Positions 43,678 to 52,749 of a DNA stretch of 64,000 nt are shown piece by piece. Source of the DNA: Apilactobacillus timberlakei (GTDB lineage: Bacteria > Bacillota > Bacilli > Lactobacillales > Lactobacillaceae). The position numbers and the translations under genes were made by a program. Where the stretch lies: contig NZ_POST01000005.1 in the NCBI RefSeq assembly GCF_002993965.1, positions 9,514-73,513 of the forward strand. The letters run 5' to 3'. The notes below the pieces were generated by a model that worked only from the letters and a program-made list of their open reading frames with translations, did not search any database and was not told where the DNA came from. Within the stretch, counting starts at the first letter, position 1, and every line of letters starts with the position of its first letter.

Positions 43678-45054
43678 TTCATCTTGATTATATGCAATCG
43701 ATGAAAATTTATTATGCGACTTAATAAAAAGTAACTTCGCAGTTCCACGGGGACCGGAACGATTCTTTTCAATAATGACTTCGACTTCACCAACATCATT
43801 ATTTTCTTGTTCATCGCCATCATCGTCATCGTCACCATCTTCGCGTTCATAATAATCATCACGATATAAAAATGCAACAATATCAGCATCTTGTTCAATT
43901 GAACCAGATTCACGAATATCGGATAAAACTGGACGTTTATCTTGACGTTGCTCAACCCCACGAGAAAGCTGAGATAAAGCAATTACTGGGACACCTAATT
44001 CTTTCGCAATTTTTTTCAATTGTCGTGAAATATAAGAAACTTCTTGTTGACGGTTTTCTTTATTTCCACCATCAATCAATTGTAAATAATCAACTACAAT
44101 TAATCCAAGATTACCGGTGTCTTTTGCCAAGCGGCGTGATTTAGCACGAATTTCAGAAATTTTAGTTCCTGCAGTATCATCAATATAAATACTAGCGTTC
44201 GCTAAACTTCCCATTGCAATCATCATATTGTTCCATTCTTCATCGGATAGTTGACCAGTTCTTAAATGATTAGCATCAATACTACCTTCAGCACAAATCA
44301 TACGATTAACTAATGATTCAGCACTCATTTCCAAACTGAAAATGGCAACTGTTTTATCAGTCTTAGTTCCAACATTCTGGGCTAAGTTTAACGCAAAAGC
44401 AGTTTTACCAACCGCTGGACGAGCCGCCAAAATAATTAATTCATCTTCATGTAAACCAGTTGTCATTTTATCTAATGCCGGATACCCCGTTGAAAGTCCT
44501 GTAACTTCGGTCGTACTTTCTGCTAAGTCTTCAATATTGTTTAAAGCGCTTTTTAAGACTTCCCCAATTTCTTGAAAGCCAGTATCATTACGATCTTCAG
44601 AGACGTTTAGGATGGATCTTTCAGCTTCATCTAATAAATCATCGATATTATCATTGTTATTGTAACTTTCAGTCACAATATTAGTAGCTGTTTTAATTAG
44701 TTTTCTAGCAACTGCCTTCTTACGCACATTTTTGGCATAATACATTGCATTTGCTGCAGTTGGAGTTGATGATGCTAAATCAGCTAAATAAGCTACTCCA
44801 CCAGCATCTTCTAATTGCTTTTGCCCATCTAATTCGGAACGTAAAGTAGAAGCATCAATTGGTTGATCTTCATCAGACAAATGAACCATTGCTGCATAAA
44901 TTAATTGGTGAGCATGTTGATAAAAATCATCAGGCTCTAAATACTCCTGCGATTCAGGTAATTGGTCATTATCTAATAAAATCGCACCCAGAAGTGCTTT
45001 TTCAGCTTGAACATCCTGAGGAGGAGTTTGGGTATTTAAATAATCATTACTCAT
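43675..45054 (-). CDS. dnaB: Replicative DNA helicase DnaB
   Basis: Hexameric 5'-3' replicative helicase (DnaC in Bacillus naming). 459 residues: an N-terminal scaffold domain (about 10-150), linker, and a RecA-like motor with Walker A ARPAVGKTAFAL (about 208-219), Walker B GLIVVDYLQL and the IRESGSIEQDADIVAF arginine-finger region. A very acidic insert (GDDDDDGDEQEN) near residue 415 is unusual in length. AGAGG precedes the ATG. Last gene of the rplI-dnaB pair, 28 bases after rplI. Confidence 0.96.
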   Translation of the reverse strand: MSNDYLNTQTPPQDVQAEKALLGAILLDNDQLPESQEYLEPDDFYQHAHQLIYAAMVHLSDEDQPIDASTLRSELDGQKQLEDAGGVAYLADLASSTPTAANAMYYAKNVRKKAVARKLIKTATNIVTESYNNNDNIDDLLDEAERSILNVSEDRNDTGFQEIGEVLKSALNNIEDLAESTTEVTGLSTGYPALDKMTTGLHEDELIILAARPAVGKTAFALNLAQNVGTKTDKTVAIFSLEMSAESLVNRMICAEGSIDANHLRTGQLSDEEWNNMMIAMGSLANASIYIDDTAGTKISEIRAKSRRLAKDTGNLGLIVVDYLQLIDGGNKENRQQEVSYISRQLKKIAKELGVPVIALSQLSRGVEQRQDKRPVLSDIRESGSIEQDADIVAFLYRDDYYEREDGDDDDDGDEQENNDVGEVEVIIEKNRSGPRGTAKLLFIKSHNKFSSIAYNQDE

Positions 45055-45082
45055 ATTAATCCTCTATTTTAAATCCAGAGAA

Positions 45083-45535
45083 CTATTTTTCACTAACATG
45101 AACACGCATAGTAGCAGTTATTTGCTTATGCAATTTAACTGGAATATTTGTGTAACCAAGTGATTTAATAGGTTCTTTTAGTTCAACCTTACGTTTATCA
45201 ACCTTAAGATTGTGTTGCTTTTGCATTTCATTAACAATTTGCTTAGATGAAACTGATCCAAATAAACGACCATCAGCACCTACTTTAGCAGATACTTCGA
45301 CAACATTTTTATCGTTTTCTAATTCAGCTTTCAAATCTTTCGCTTCTGATAATTCAGCTGCAGCTTCTTTCTTTTCAGCCTTCTTTTCGCCATCTAATTG
45401 GCTCACTGCTGAATTAGTTGCGGCCTTAGCCTTATTACGTTTAATCAAGAAGTTTTGTGCATATCCATCAGGTACGTTTTTGATTTCTCCACGTTTACCT
45501 TTTCCGCGTACATCTTCTAAAAATATAACCTTCAT
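45083..45535 (-). CDS. rplI: 50S ribosomal protein L9
   Basis: 150 residues. N-terminal domain [31 protein letters not shown]-type signature (about 1-32), a long helix with Lys/Glu/Ala-rich sequence, and a C-terminal RNA-binding domain with [16 protein letters not shown]. Binds 23S rRNA. Standard neighbour of dnaB and gdpP. Confidence 0.97.
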   Translation of the reverse strand: MKVIFLEDVRGKGKRGEIKNVPDGYAQNFLIKRNKAKAATNSAVSQLDGEKKAEKKEAAAELSEAKDLKAELENDKNVVEVSAKVGADGRLFGSVSSKQIVNEMQKQHNLKVDKRKVELKEPIKSLGYTNIPVKLHKQITATMRVHVSEK

Positions 45536-45606
45536 ACAATATCACTCCTCTTATTATTCTGCATACAATTATAAACTTAAATTAACATTTTTTAAATTAT
45601 GTTTTA

Positions 45607-47643
45607 TTATGAATCTTCATTTTCTTCAGGTGCTTCTTCTTCTTTGGCTTTTTTAATAGCATCATCTAACATTTGATCTACTTCATCAATTTTCTTGTCA
45701 GCAATTTGCGTAGCACCACTAGATAAGTGACCGCCACCACCTAGTTCTTCCATAACTCTTTGTACATTAACTTCCCCATTACTTCTGGCAGAAATTCCAA
45801 TCAAATCATCAGGACGATGAGTGATAACAAATGAAGCACTAACACCGGACATATTCAACAATGAATCGGCAGCTTGAGCAGCGGTTACCGGATCATATTT
45901 TTTATCTTGCTCTCCAGAAACAACCATCATGTTCTTTTCGTCACTAATAAAACGAGCTAATGAAATTAAGTGCATTCTAGCCATATAACTATCTGGATTT
46001 TCCTGCATAAATTCTTTCATTTCACTAGAGTCAGCTCCTGCAGACTGCAGATAACTAGCAGCATCAAAAGTTCTCGTTCCAGTTCTCAAGGTAAATGACT
46101 GGGTATCAATAAAAATACCTGTCAACATCGCAGTTGCCTCAAGCTTACTAATTGGTTCAGCATCTTGTGATTGATATTCAAACATTTCAGTAATCAACTC
46201 ACAAGTCGATGAAGCATATGGTTCAATGTAAACCAAGACTGGATTTTCAGGAAATTCTTCGCCACGTCTATGATGATCAATAATCATAACTTTATTTTCA
46301 AGACGTTCATATAATTTAGAAGAAACACTCATTGAAGGCTTAGAATGATCAACCATAATTAATAAACTATTATCAGTTGCTTTTTGTAAAGCTTCATCAG
46401 GAGTAATGACATCATCTTTCAATTCATCATCCTCTTGAATTTTATTAATTAGTCTTTGCACATCAGAATGAAAAGTTCCTTCTGGGATAACAATATAACA
46501 ATGTTTATTATTCATTTGAGCAAGACGATGAATTCCCATGCAAGCACCGATTGAATCCATATCCGGTTGACTATGACCTTGTACAAATATTTGATCAGAT
46601 TCTCTGAATACTTCTTGTAATGCTTGTGAAATCATACGAGCGCGGACTCTGGTACGTTTTTCCATCGGATTGGTTTTCCCACCATAGAAACGAGCTTCAT
46701 GATCTTTTGCTTTTACAACAACTTGATCACCACCACGACCAAGCGCTAAATCTAAATCACTTTGCGCTTGTTCAGCTAATTCATTTAAATTATCTTCACC
46801 ATAAGCAATTCCAATACTCAATGTTAATGGAAAGTTTTGTTTAGATGTCGATTCACGAATAGTATCTAAGATATTAAATTTATCAGATTCAATATCTTTT
46901 AATATCTTAGAATAAGTAAACATAATATAGTGATCTTCATCAACTTGCTTTATGAAAAAACCAAATTTTTGTGCCCAAATATTTAATTCATTGGTAACAT
47001 AATTATTCAAGTTCGATATTTCTTGATCGCTCATAGATTGAGTTATTTCATCGTAATTATCTAGAAAGACTTGTCCAATAGAAATCTTTTCATCACTATA
47101 GTCTTTTTCAATTTGATAATATCTAGTGATATCAATCATGTAAGCAGTGCGATATTCTTTTTGAATTAACAAGGTGAAATAATGATCTTGCCACTTAACA
47201 GTCGCATTATCTGGATTATTCCAATTGTTCGTTAGAATATCATTTAACTCTGGATTAGTATCTTCCAAATTGGCACCTAACAAATCTTGATCACCAAAAT
47301 AAGGCATTAAATATGGATTAACCCATTCTATTGCACCATTTTCGCTAACGATAATGACACCGACTGGCATTTCTAATAATGCTTCTTGATCACCGCGATT
47401 AATTCGATATGATAAATCAGAAATATAATTTTCACTGCTTTCACTTAAATCATTCATTTTTTTTAATATGTAAGATAGAAGCACACATACAAAAACCAAA
47501 AAAATAATTCCGACAATGAAATTATATAAAAATGAGACTACTAAACTAAAAATTGATAATATAGTTAAAGCTAACGTAATCCATCTTAAAATCTTATTTT
47601 TAAGGAAAGGTGGTAAGTTAGTAAATGAAAATAATTTTTTCAT
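45607..47643 (-). CDS. gdpP: Cyclic-di-AMP phosphodiesterase GdpP
   Basis: Membrane-bound enzyme that degrades c-di-AMP to pApA, linked to cell-wall and osmotic homeostasis. 678 residues: two transmembrane helices (about 17-60), a PAS domain (about 85-180), a degenerate GGDEF domain (about 190-310), then DHH/DHHA1 domains. Metal ligands visible: His357-x3-Asp361-x-Asp363 (GHSQPDMDS), Asp432 in IMVDHS, and DHH at 456-458 (IIDHHRRG). The GGSGHLSSGA-like GGGGHLSSGAT motif closes the DHHA1 domain. It lies between rpsR and rplI, the usual position. Confidence 0.96.
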   Translation of the reverse strand: MKKLFSFTNLPPFLKNKILRWITLALTILSIFSLVVSFLYNFIVGIIFLVFVCVLLSYILKKMNDLSESSENYISDLSYRINRGDQEALLEMPVGVIIVSENGAIEWVNPYLMPYFGDQDLLGANLEDTNPELNDILTNNWNNPDNATVKWQDHYFTLLIQKEYRTAYMIDITRYYQIEKDYSDEKISIGQVFLDNYDEITQSMSDQEISNLNNYVTNELNIWAQKFGFFIKQVDEDHYIMFTYSKILKDIESDKFNILDTIRESTSKQNFPLTLSIGIAYGEDNLNELAEQAQSDLDLALGRGGDQVVVKAKDHEARFYGGKTNPMEKRTRVRARMISQALQEVFRESDQIFVQGHSQPDMDSIGACMGIHRLAQMNNKHCYIVIPEGTFHSDVQRLINKIQEDDELKDDVITPDEALQKATDNSLLIMVDHSKPSMSVSSKLYERLENKVMIIDHHRRGEEFPENPVLVYIEPYASSTCELITEMFEYQSQDAEPISKLEATAMLTGIFIDTQSFTLRTGTRTFDAASYLQSAGADSSEMKEFMQENPDSYMARMHLISLARFISDEKNMMVVSGEQDKKYDPVTAAQAADSLLNMSGVSASFVITHRPDDLIGISARSNGEVNVQRVMEELGGGGHLSSGATQIADKKIDEVDQMLDDAIKKAKEEEAPEENEDS

Positions 47644-47698
47644 TGTAACTCCTCTTTTATACTTTTTTGTATTTATATTTTATCACAAAAATTATGTA

Positions 47699-47738
47699 AT
47701 AAAAAAACTGAGACAACTACAAGTTATCTCAGTTAAAA
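47699..47738 (-). terminator. Terminator of the rpsF-ssb-rpsR operon
   Basis: AACTGAGATAAC pairs with GTTGTCTCAGTT (one G-U), flanked by A and T runs. Confidence 0.88.
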
Positions 47739-47749
47739 AATATTGATTT

Positions 47750-47992
47750 TTATGCATTTTCAGTAACAAATGGCATTAAGCCCATGATACGAGCACGTTT
47801 AATAGCTAAAGTAACACGACGTTGGTTCTTAGCACTTGTTCCAGTAACACGACGTGGTAAAATCTTACCTCTTTCTGAAACAAAACGTCCTAACAATGCG
47901 ATATCTTTGTAATCGATGTAATCGATGTGGTTGGCTGCAATAAAGTCAACTTTGCGACGACGACGGCCGCCACCTCTTCTTTGTTGTGGCAT
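47750..47992 (-). CDS. rpsR: 30S ribosomal protein S18
   Basis: 80 residues, basic. [24 protein letters not shown] and the C-terminal [13 protein letters not shown] are diagnostic of S18. No zinc cysteine motif, so the zinc-independent form. Pairs with S6 on 16S rRNA; last of the rpsF-ssb-rpsR operon. Confidence 0.97.
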   Translation of the reverse strand: MPQQRRGGGRRRRKVDFIAANHIDYIDYKDIALLGRFVSERGKILPRRVTGTSAKNQRRVTLAIKRARIMGLMPFVTENA

Positions 47993-48020
47993 TAAAATTC
48001 CCTCCCCTATTATCTACTCA

Positions 48021-48530
48021 TTAAAATGGTAAATCATCATCGGAAATGTCAATTTGATCGCCAGAATTAGCAAATGGATCAGATGAATTATTATTCATGT
48101 TGTTTCCATTATTTCCACCGTTATTTGATGAATTGCTATTTTGGTTTTCAAACGGATTATTATTTCCTGAATTATTTTGAGGAGCACCATTGTTGCCACC
48201 TTTATTTGCAGAACGTGGTTCTAACAAAGCAAAGTTTTCAACAACTACTTCAGTAACATAAACTCTTTGACCTTGTTGATTTTCGTAATTTCTTGTTTGA
48301 AGACGTCCATCAATTCCAACCAAAGCACCTTTATGAGTGAAGTTAGCAAAGTTTTCAGCAGACTTACGCCAGATAACACAGTTAATAAAATCTGCTTCTC
48401 TTTCACCATTTTGGTTAGTAAATCTACGATCAACAGCTAAGGTAAAATTACCCACGGCAGCACCGTTTGGAGTGTATCGCAAATCAACGTCCCGTGTTAA
48501 TCTACCCGTTAAAGTTGTACGATTAATCAT
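48021..48530 (-). CDS. ssb: Single-stranded DNA-binding protein
   Basis: 169 residues: an N-terminal OB fold (about 1-105, [20 protein letters not shown]), an Asn/Gly-rich flexible linker (about 110-155), and the acidic C-terminal tip DISDDDLPF that recruits replication and repair proteins. GAGGAG precedes the ATG. Standard place between rpsF and rpsR. Confidence 0.97.
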   Translation of the reverse strand: MINRTTLTGRLTRDVDLRYTPNGAAVGNFTLAVDRRFTNQNGEREADFINCVIWRKSAENFANFTHKGALVGIDGRLQTRNYENQQGQRVYVTEVVVENFALLEPRSANKGGNNGAPQNNSGNNNPFENQNSNSSNNGGNNGNNMNNNSSDPFANSGDQIDISDDDLPF

Positions 48531-48574
48531 GCTGAAAGTACTCCTCTCTTTTTAAAAAACAATAAAGTTCTAAA

Positions 48575-48865
48575 TTATCTTCTTACGATCATGTGACGTA
48601 AAATGTCGTCACTGTATTTAGATTGACGGTCAAATTCGTCTAATGCTGTTTTTTCAGCAGTAGTTAAGTTAATAACGTGGTATACACCTTCGTTATAACC
48701 ACCAATTTCAAATGCGAAACGGCGTTTTGACCAATCTTTTGAGTCAATTAGCTTAGCACCATTGTCAGTTAAAACCTTGTCGAATCTAGCAACTAAATCA
48801 TTTTTAGCGCCTTCTTCTAGATCTGGACGAATAATGTAAGTAATTTCATATTTATGTTCTTCCAT
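48575..48865 (-). CDS. rpsF: 30S ribosomal protein S6
   Basis: 96 residues with [15 protein letters not shown] at the N-terminus, [24 protein letters not shown] in the middle and [13 protein letters not shown] at the end, all characteristic of S6. AAGGAGGTG precedes the ATG. First gene of the rpsF-ssb-rpsR operon. Confidence 0.97.
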   Translation of the reverse strand: MEEHKYEITYIIRPDLEEGAKNDLVARFDKVLTDNGAKLIDSKDWSKRRFAFEIGGYNEGVYHVINLTTAEKTALDEFDRQSKYSDDILRHMIVRR

Positions 48866-48891
48866 GAATTACACCTCCTTGTGGACTTTAG

Positions 48892-48960
48892 ACTCTCCTA
48901 AATGAGAGTAAGGAATATAAGTTTTATAACTAATACTCACGTTCAATTAGTTTACCATCA
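48892..48960 (-). promoter_or_regulatory. Leader and possible promoter of the rpsF operon
   Basis: On the minus strand TTGAAT, 17 bp and TGGTAAACT (extended -10 like) lie near 48950-48980, followed by a leader of about 80 bases with a small hairpin ACTCTC-N6-GAGAGT (48892-48909) before the Shine-Dalgarno. The leader could carry the S6:S18 autoregulatory element known in Firmicutes, but I cannot match its consensus. Confidence 0.3.
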
Positions 48961-49038
48961 AAAATAATTTTATTCAATACAATACGGGAAATTGTTTACG
49001 ATACATATATAAAATACGCATAAAATGATTATTGCATT

Positions 49039-50088
49039 CTAAAAATGATTAAAACTCATAATCTCAGGTGACCTATTCAATAATAAGTAGCCCTTACCTT
49101 TTTTAGTAAACGCTAGCCCTTCAAATTCACGACGGGTTAAAAATTTAGTATCACGAATATCACTATTTTTCAGATGACCTAGTTTATTAACTGGTGCTGA
49201 TAAGATTCCACCATCAGAAACAAAATATAAACGGTTATTTCTGGGATTATAGGACAAAGCTTGAGTTAAATATCCAGGTGCATGGCGTATTCCCTGCATA
49301 ATCATTTTAAAATGAACTTTATGATGAGCAACGTAACCCTTACTAATTCTTAATGTCCCATTTTTAATTGCACCATTTCCACTAGCTCTGGTATAAGTAT
49401 AGAGATTACCACGCTTATCAAATGCTAATTCATTGCTTAATGAATAGTCTGAACTGTAATGAAATTTAATAATTTGAACAGGTTTTAAAGTTTTCATACT
49501 TAATTCTTCTAATTTAGCGTGCTTATTCATAACCCCCATGTTAATAAACCATAGACGATGAGTTTTATAGTTATAGCTAAGTGATTGTCCATGTCCATTT
49601 TCAATAATGGGGCCAAATTTAACTGCTGAACGAATTTGTTCTTTAGTTAAAATAGGATGTTTATAATTAACTCCCATCTTACGTAATTTAAATAAGTTAT
49701 ATCTAACAACTTCTCTTGGATACATCACAAAAGCAAATTTACCACTAGGTGTAATTACTAAGCTTTGTGGGTTCCAACGACGATGTTTAGAATCTCTTCT
49801 AGCACTAGTTAAAAAGAATAATGTTTTGGCATATGTTCGATAATTACCCCCATAAGATTTAATATGATTATGGGTATGACGATAACCTCGATGATAATGT
49901 TTATGGTAATCTTTTCGAGTATAGTTATGATTATGTACATATTTAAATTTAGAAACCCTAAACTTTTTAAGTACTACACCATGTTGATTATAAACTTTTA
50001 CTTTAGCATTAGTACTAATAGAAAATGTAAATAAACACATTGTTAATATGAAAAACGGTATAAAAATTTTTTGTTTAAAAGTATGCAT
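49039..50088 (-). CDS. Secreted His-rich, beta-propeller-like protein
   Basis: 349 residues with a signal peptide (about 1-28, TNA-KV). Residues about 50-78 are extraordinarily rich in histidine and tyrosine (VHNHNYTRKDYHKHYHRGY followed by THNH), suggesting metal binding. The remainder has repeated short beta segments of the type SLSYNYKTHRLWFINM, NELAFDKRGNLYTYTRA and QALSYNPRNNRLYFVSD, as in YVTN/NHL-like propellers; four to five blades can be seen. Start after GAAGGA. I do not recognise a named family. It lies between rpsF and an aldo-keto reductase, within an accessory block. Confidence 0.7.
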   Translation of the reverse strand: MHTFKQKIFIPFFILTMCLFTFSISTNAKVKVYNQHGVVLKKFRVSKFKYVHNHNYTRKDYHKHYHRGYRHTHNHIKSYGGNYRTYAKTLFFLTSARRDSKHRRWNPQSLVITPSGKFAFVMYPREVVRYNLFKLRKMGVNYKHPILTKEQIRSAVKFGPIIENGHGQSLSYNYKTHRLWFINMGVMNKHAKLEELSMKTLKPVQIIKFHYSSDYSLSNELAFDKRGNLYTYTRASGNGAIKNGTLRISKGYVAHHKVHFKMIMQGIRHAPGYLTQALSYNPRNNRLYFVSDGGILSAPVNKLGHLKNSDIRDTKFLTRREFEGLAFTKKGKGYLLLNRSPEIMSFNHF

Positions 50089-50142
50089 TATTTATTCCTT
50101 CAAAATATATTTATTTCTATTATAAAACTAATGTAAATTAAA

Positions 50143-50176
50143 AAAAATACGGAATCATAATAGATTCCGTATTTAT
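50143..50176 (-). terminator. Terminator of the aldo-keto reductase gene
   Basis: AAATACGGAATC pairs with GATTCCGTATTT across a 6-base loop. Confidence 0.9.
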
Positions 50177-50178
50177 TA

Positions 50179-51033
50179 TTATAGTTTTAATTGATTTAAC
50201 CATTTAATAGTTTCAGGATTTGAATGCTCTAAGAATAAACTTTTGTCTAAATCTAAATCACTAATTTTACTCATTTCATCATCTGTTAATTCAAAATCCC
50301 AAATATCAATATTTTCTTTCATGCGTTCAATATGAGTTGATTTAGGAATAATGACAACTCCACTTTGGGCTAAGAATCTCAAAGCAACTTGAGCTGGAGA
50401 TTTGTCATATTTATTACCAATTGAATTTAATACTTCATTGCTGAATAAATTATTTTTACCTTCTGCAAATGGAGCCCATGATTCAATTTGGGTATCATTT
50501 TCATTCATGTATTTTCTTAAAGTCTTTTGTTGATTGAAAACATGAGTTTCAACTTGGTTAACTGCTGGTTTAACTTCATTGTTCATAATAAAGTCTACAT
50601 ACTTAGCAGGATCCATATTAGATACACCAATAGCTCTGATTTTACCATCTTTATATAATTTTTCTAAAGCATGGTAAGCACTGTAGTAGTCAGCAACTGG
50701 TTGATGAATTAAAACCAAATCTAAATAATCTGTTTTTAATTTCTTTAATGATTCATTTACAGAATCTAAAGTTTTTTCATAGCCAAAGTTACTGATCCAT
50801 ACTTTAGTGGTAATAAAAATATCTTTTCTATCAATACCACTTTCTGCAATTGCATCACCAACTGCATCTTCATTTTGATAACCTTGAGCAGTATCAATTG
50901 CACGATATCCAACTGATAAGGCATCCTTAACTGCTTGTTTACATTGTTCATAATCAGGTACTTGGTAAACACCAAAACCTTCTTGAGGCATTAAAACACC
51001 ATTATTTAATTTTACGTTAGGAATTTTTACCAT
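50179..51033 (-). CDS. Aldo/keto reductase
   Basis: NAD(P)H-dependent reductase of aldehydes or ketones, 284 residues. The catalytic tetrad lies in RAIDTAQGYQNE (Asp, Tyr), FITTKVW (Lys) and LVLIHQP (His). Cofactor-binding IPKSTHIERMKEN is present near residue 238. GAGGAGG precedes the ATG. It is divergent from a MerR regulator, and its promoter has the 19-bp spacer and dyad typical of MerR control. 2,5-diketogluconate reductase-like subgroup; physiological substrate unknown. Confidence 0.93.
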   Translation of the reverse strand: MVKIPNVKLNNGVLMPQEGFGVYQVPDYEQCKQAVKDALSVGYRAIDTAQGYQNEDAVGDAIAESGIDRKDIFITTKVWISNFGYEKTLDSVNESLKKLKTDYLDLVLIHQPVADYYSAYHALEKLYKDGKIRAIGVSNMDPAKYVDFIMNNEVKPAVNQVETHVFNQQKTLRKYMNENDTQIESWAPFAEGKNNLFSNEVLNSIGNKYDKSPAQVALRFLAQSGVVIIPKSTHIERMKENIDIWDFELTDDEMSKISDLDLDKSLFLEHSNPETIKWLNQLKL

Positions 51034-51061
51034 AATATTACCTCCTCGTTAATGTTAGAAT

Positions 51062-51092
51062 ATCATATCACCTTCATGTAACATGAAGGCAA
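51062..51092 (-). promoter_or_regulatory. MerR-type promoter of the aldo-keto reductase
   Basis: Minus strand TTGCCT (51087-51092), a 19-bp spacer, and TATGAT (51062-51067). A perfect dyad CCTTCATG-TAA-CATGAAGG (51071-51089) fills the spacer. The over-long spacer with a centred dyad is the hallmark of MerR-family activated promoters, where the regulator untwists the DNA. Confidence 0.85.
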
Positions 51093-51107
51093 GTAAGGAG
51101 GCTCATT

Positions 51108-51497
51108 ATGGAAATTAAAAATGTAGCAAGAATCGTTGGTTTGAATGAAAACACAATCAGATACTATTCTGATAACGGTTTGATCCCCAATATCAAAAGA
51201 GATAAAAATAACCATCGCATTTTTGACGAAGAAGCTATCAATTGGTTAATTGGTGATAAAAGAATGCGTGAAGCCGGAATGTCCATTAATGATTTAAAAG
51301 AATACGTCGATTTATGTTTAAAAGGTAAATCAACAATTAAAAAGCGTTATCAAATAATTCAAAATTTAAAATCACAAGCACAAACCCAATTAAAGGAAGC
51401 ACAACAGCGAGTTGATTATTTATCTAAAAAGTCTGATATCTATGAAAAAGGGATAATCAATAATAGTCAGGATATTTTAAATCCTAAAAAATGGTAG
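51108..51497 (+). CDS. MerR-family transcriptional regulator
   Basis: 129 residues: an N-terminal winged helix (about 1-70, NVARIVGLNENTIRYYSDNGLIP and RIFDEEAINWL), a coiled-coil dimerisation helix (about 85-112), and no cysteine pair for metal binding. The lack of metal ligands suggests an organic or aldehyde effector, as for AdhR-type regulators. AAGGAGG lies 6 bases before the ATG. It is divergent from the aldo-keto reductase gene, its likely target. Confidence 0.92.
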   Translation: MEIKNVARIVGLNENTIRYYSDNGLIPNIKRDKNNHRIFDEEAINWLIGDKRMREAGMSINDLKEYVDLCLKGKSTIKKRYQIIQNLKSQAQTQLKEAQQRVDYLSKKSDIYEKGIINNSQDILNPKKW

Positions 51498-51498
51498 A

Positions 51499-51534
51499 CA
51501 AAAAGCGATTCATTAGTTGAAATCGCTTTTTATG
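51499..51534. terminator. Bidirectional terminator, merR gene / C39-like gene
   Basis: AAAAGCGATT pairs with AATCGCTTTT across a 10-base loop. Confidence 0.85.
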
Positions 51535-51535
51535 T

Positions 51536-52621
51536 TTAATAACTAATTGCTCTATTATGATCATTACTTCTATGAACATTAATACTTCTAATATTCATAT
51601 TAGTTCTTTTACCAAGCCATGGGTCATTATAATATAATTGATTTTTATTAAATCCAGTAACTGTAACTGCATGATTCGGGAATCCATCTACATTAGCTAT
51701 CCAAATAACTATTGGATGACTATATTTTTTTAAATAAATTTTCAAATACTTTGTACTTTTACCAGTTAAATTAACACTAGAATTTAAATATTTATGAACT
51801 AATTTCATTAATGCTGGTGGATAAATATACCAACCAGATTTAGAGTAAGGACTTCCCACGAATCCTTTATTAGGATTTGAACTACGAGGCATTTTATTAG
51901 CAAAGAATGTTTTCTTATAGTGCTTACCAGTTGCATAGTTAATCATCATTGTAACAGCGGTTATTTCGCATCCAGTAGGTAACTGTGGACGTTGACGAAT
52001 CAATGGCACATTATTTAGTTTAAAAGTGGAATAGTCTAAAGCTGAATTATTGATCCATCCCTGATCCTTACCATTATGTATAATATGTGCATATTTACCT
52101 AACTTTGTATTTTCAAATTCGGTTACGTTAACCAACTTATTAATTAGATATTTACTGTTTTTATAACTTTTAATATTCTTTTCGTTGGTATTATAAGCAC
52201 CATTTCGATATAAACTACGATTCTTTTTAATAATAGTACTAAAATTAGTTTTTTTAGTGCTTAAGATTCTAAAATACTTATGTTTGTTTACCCTTTTATG
52301 TTTGTTATTTTTATTGTCAATGTCCTTATTAGGATTGTTCATTGCTTCATTGTTACCATTATTAGAATTGGTAGCATTATTTTCTGATGACTGATTATTA
52401 TCTTTAGAATCATTAATTGTTTTGCCATTATTATCAGTTGCAGAATTAGCATTATTTGTTGAAGATTGATTATTATCATTAACAATATTTTGCGAATTAT
52501 TTTGATTATCACTAGTATTTAAATCATCAGCATACGCTTTAGTACCAACGGTTTGGGCACACACTGTAAACATTGCCAAAATTGGAATCACAAAAATAAT
52601 TTTATATAATTTTCGTTTCAT
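51536..52621 (-). CDS. Secreted C39-like cysteine peptidase with long linker
   Basis: 361 residues: a signal peptide (about 1-31, AYA-DD), an Asn/Ser/Asp-rich low-complexity linker (about 33-110), a surface-binding-like segment (about 117-196, ending DQGWINNSAL), and a C-terminal C39-like domain (about 203-360). Catalytic residues: Cys218 (QLPTGCEITAV), His317 (FPNHAVTVTGF) and Asp333 (YYNDPWLG). NPNKGFVGSPY is shared with the peptidase at 23.3 kb. GGAGGAG precedes the ATG. Probably wall-attached. Confidence 0.88.
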   Translation of the reverse strand: MKRKLYKIIFVIPILAMFTVCAQTVGTKAYADDLNTSDNQNNSQNIVNDNNQSSTNNANSATDNNGKTINDSKDNNQSSENNATNSNNGNNEAMNNPNKDIDNKNNKHKRVNKHKYFRILSTKKTNFSTIIKKNRSLYRNGAYNTNEKNIKSYKNSKYLINKLVNVTEFENTKLGKYAHIIHNGKDQGWINNSALDYSTFKLNNVPLIRQRPQLPTGCEITAVTMMINYATGKHYKKTFFANKMPRSSNPNKGFVGSPYSKSGWYIYPPALMKLVHKYLNSSVNLTGKSTKYLKIYLKKYSHPIVIWIANVDGFPNHAVTVTGFNKNQLYYNDPWLGKRTNMNIRSINVHRSNDHNRAISY

Positions 52622-52749
52622 TTAATTTACTCCTCCATAATAAACATATTTAATTATAACACTATTATAATTAACTGATACAAAATAATTATAATAGTGT
52701 TAGAATATACATTATTTATTAATTTCATTTTAAGAAAGAAGGTATTCTA

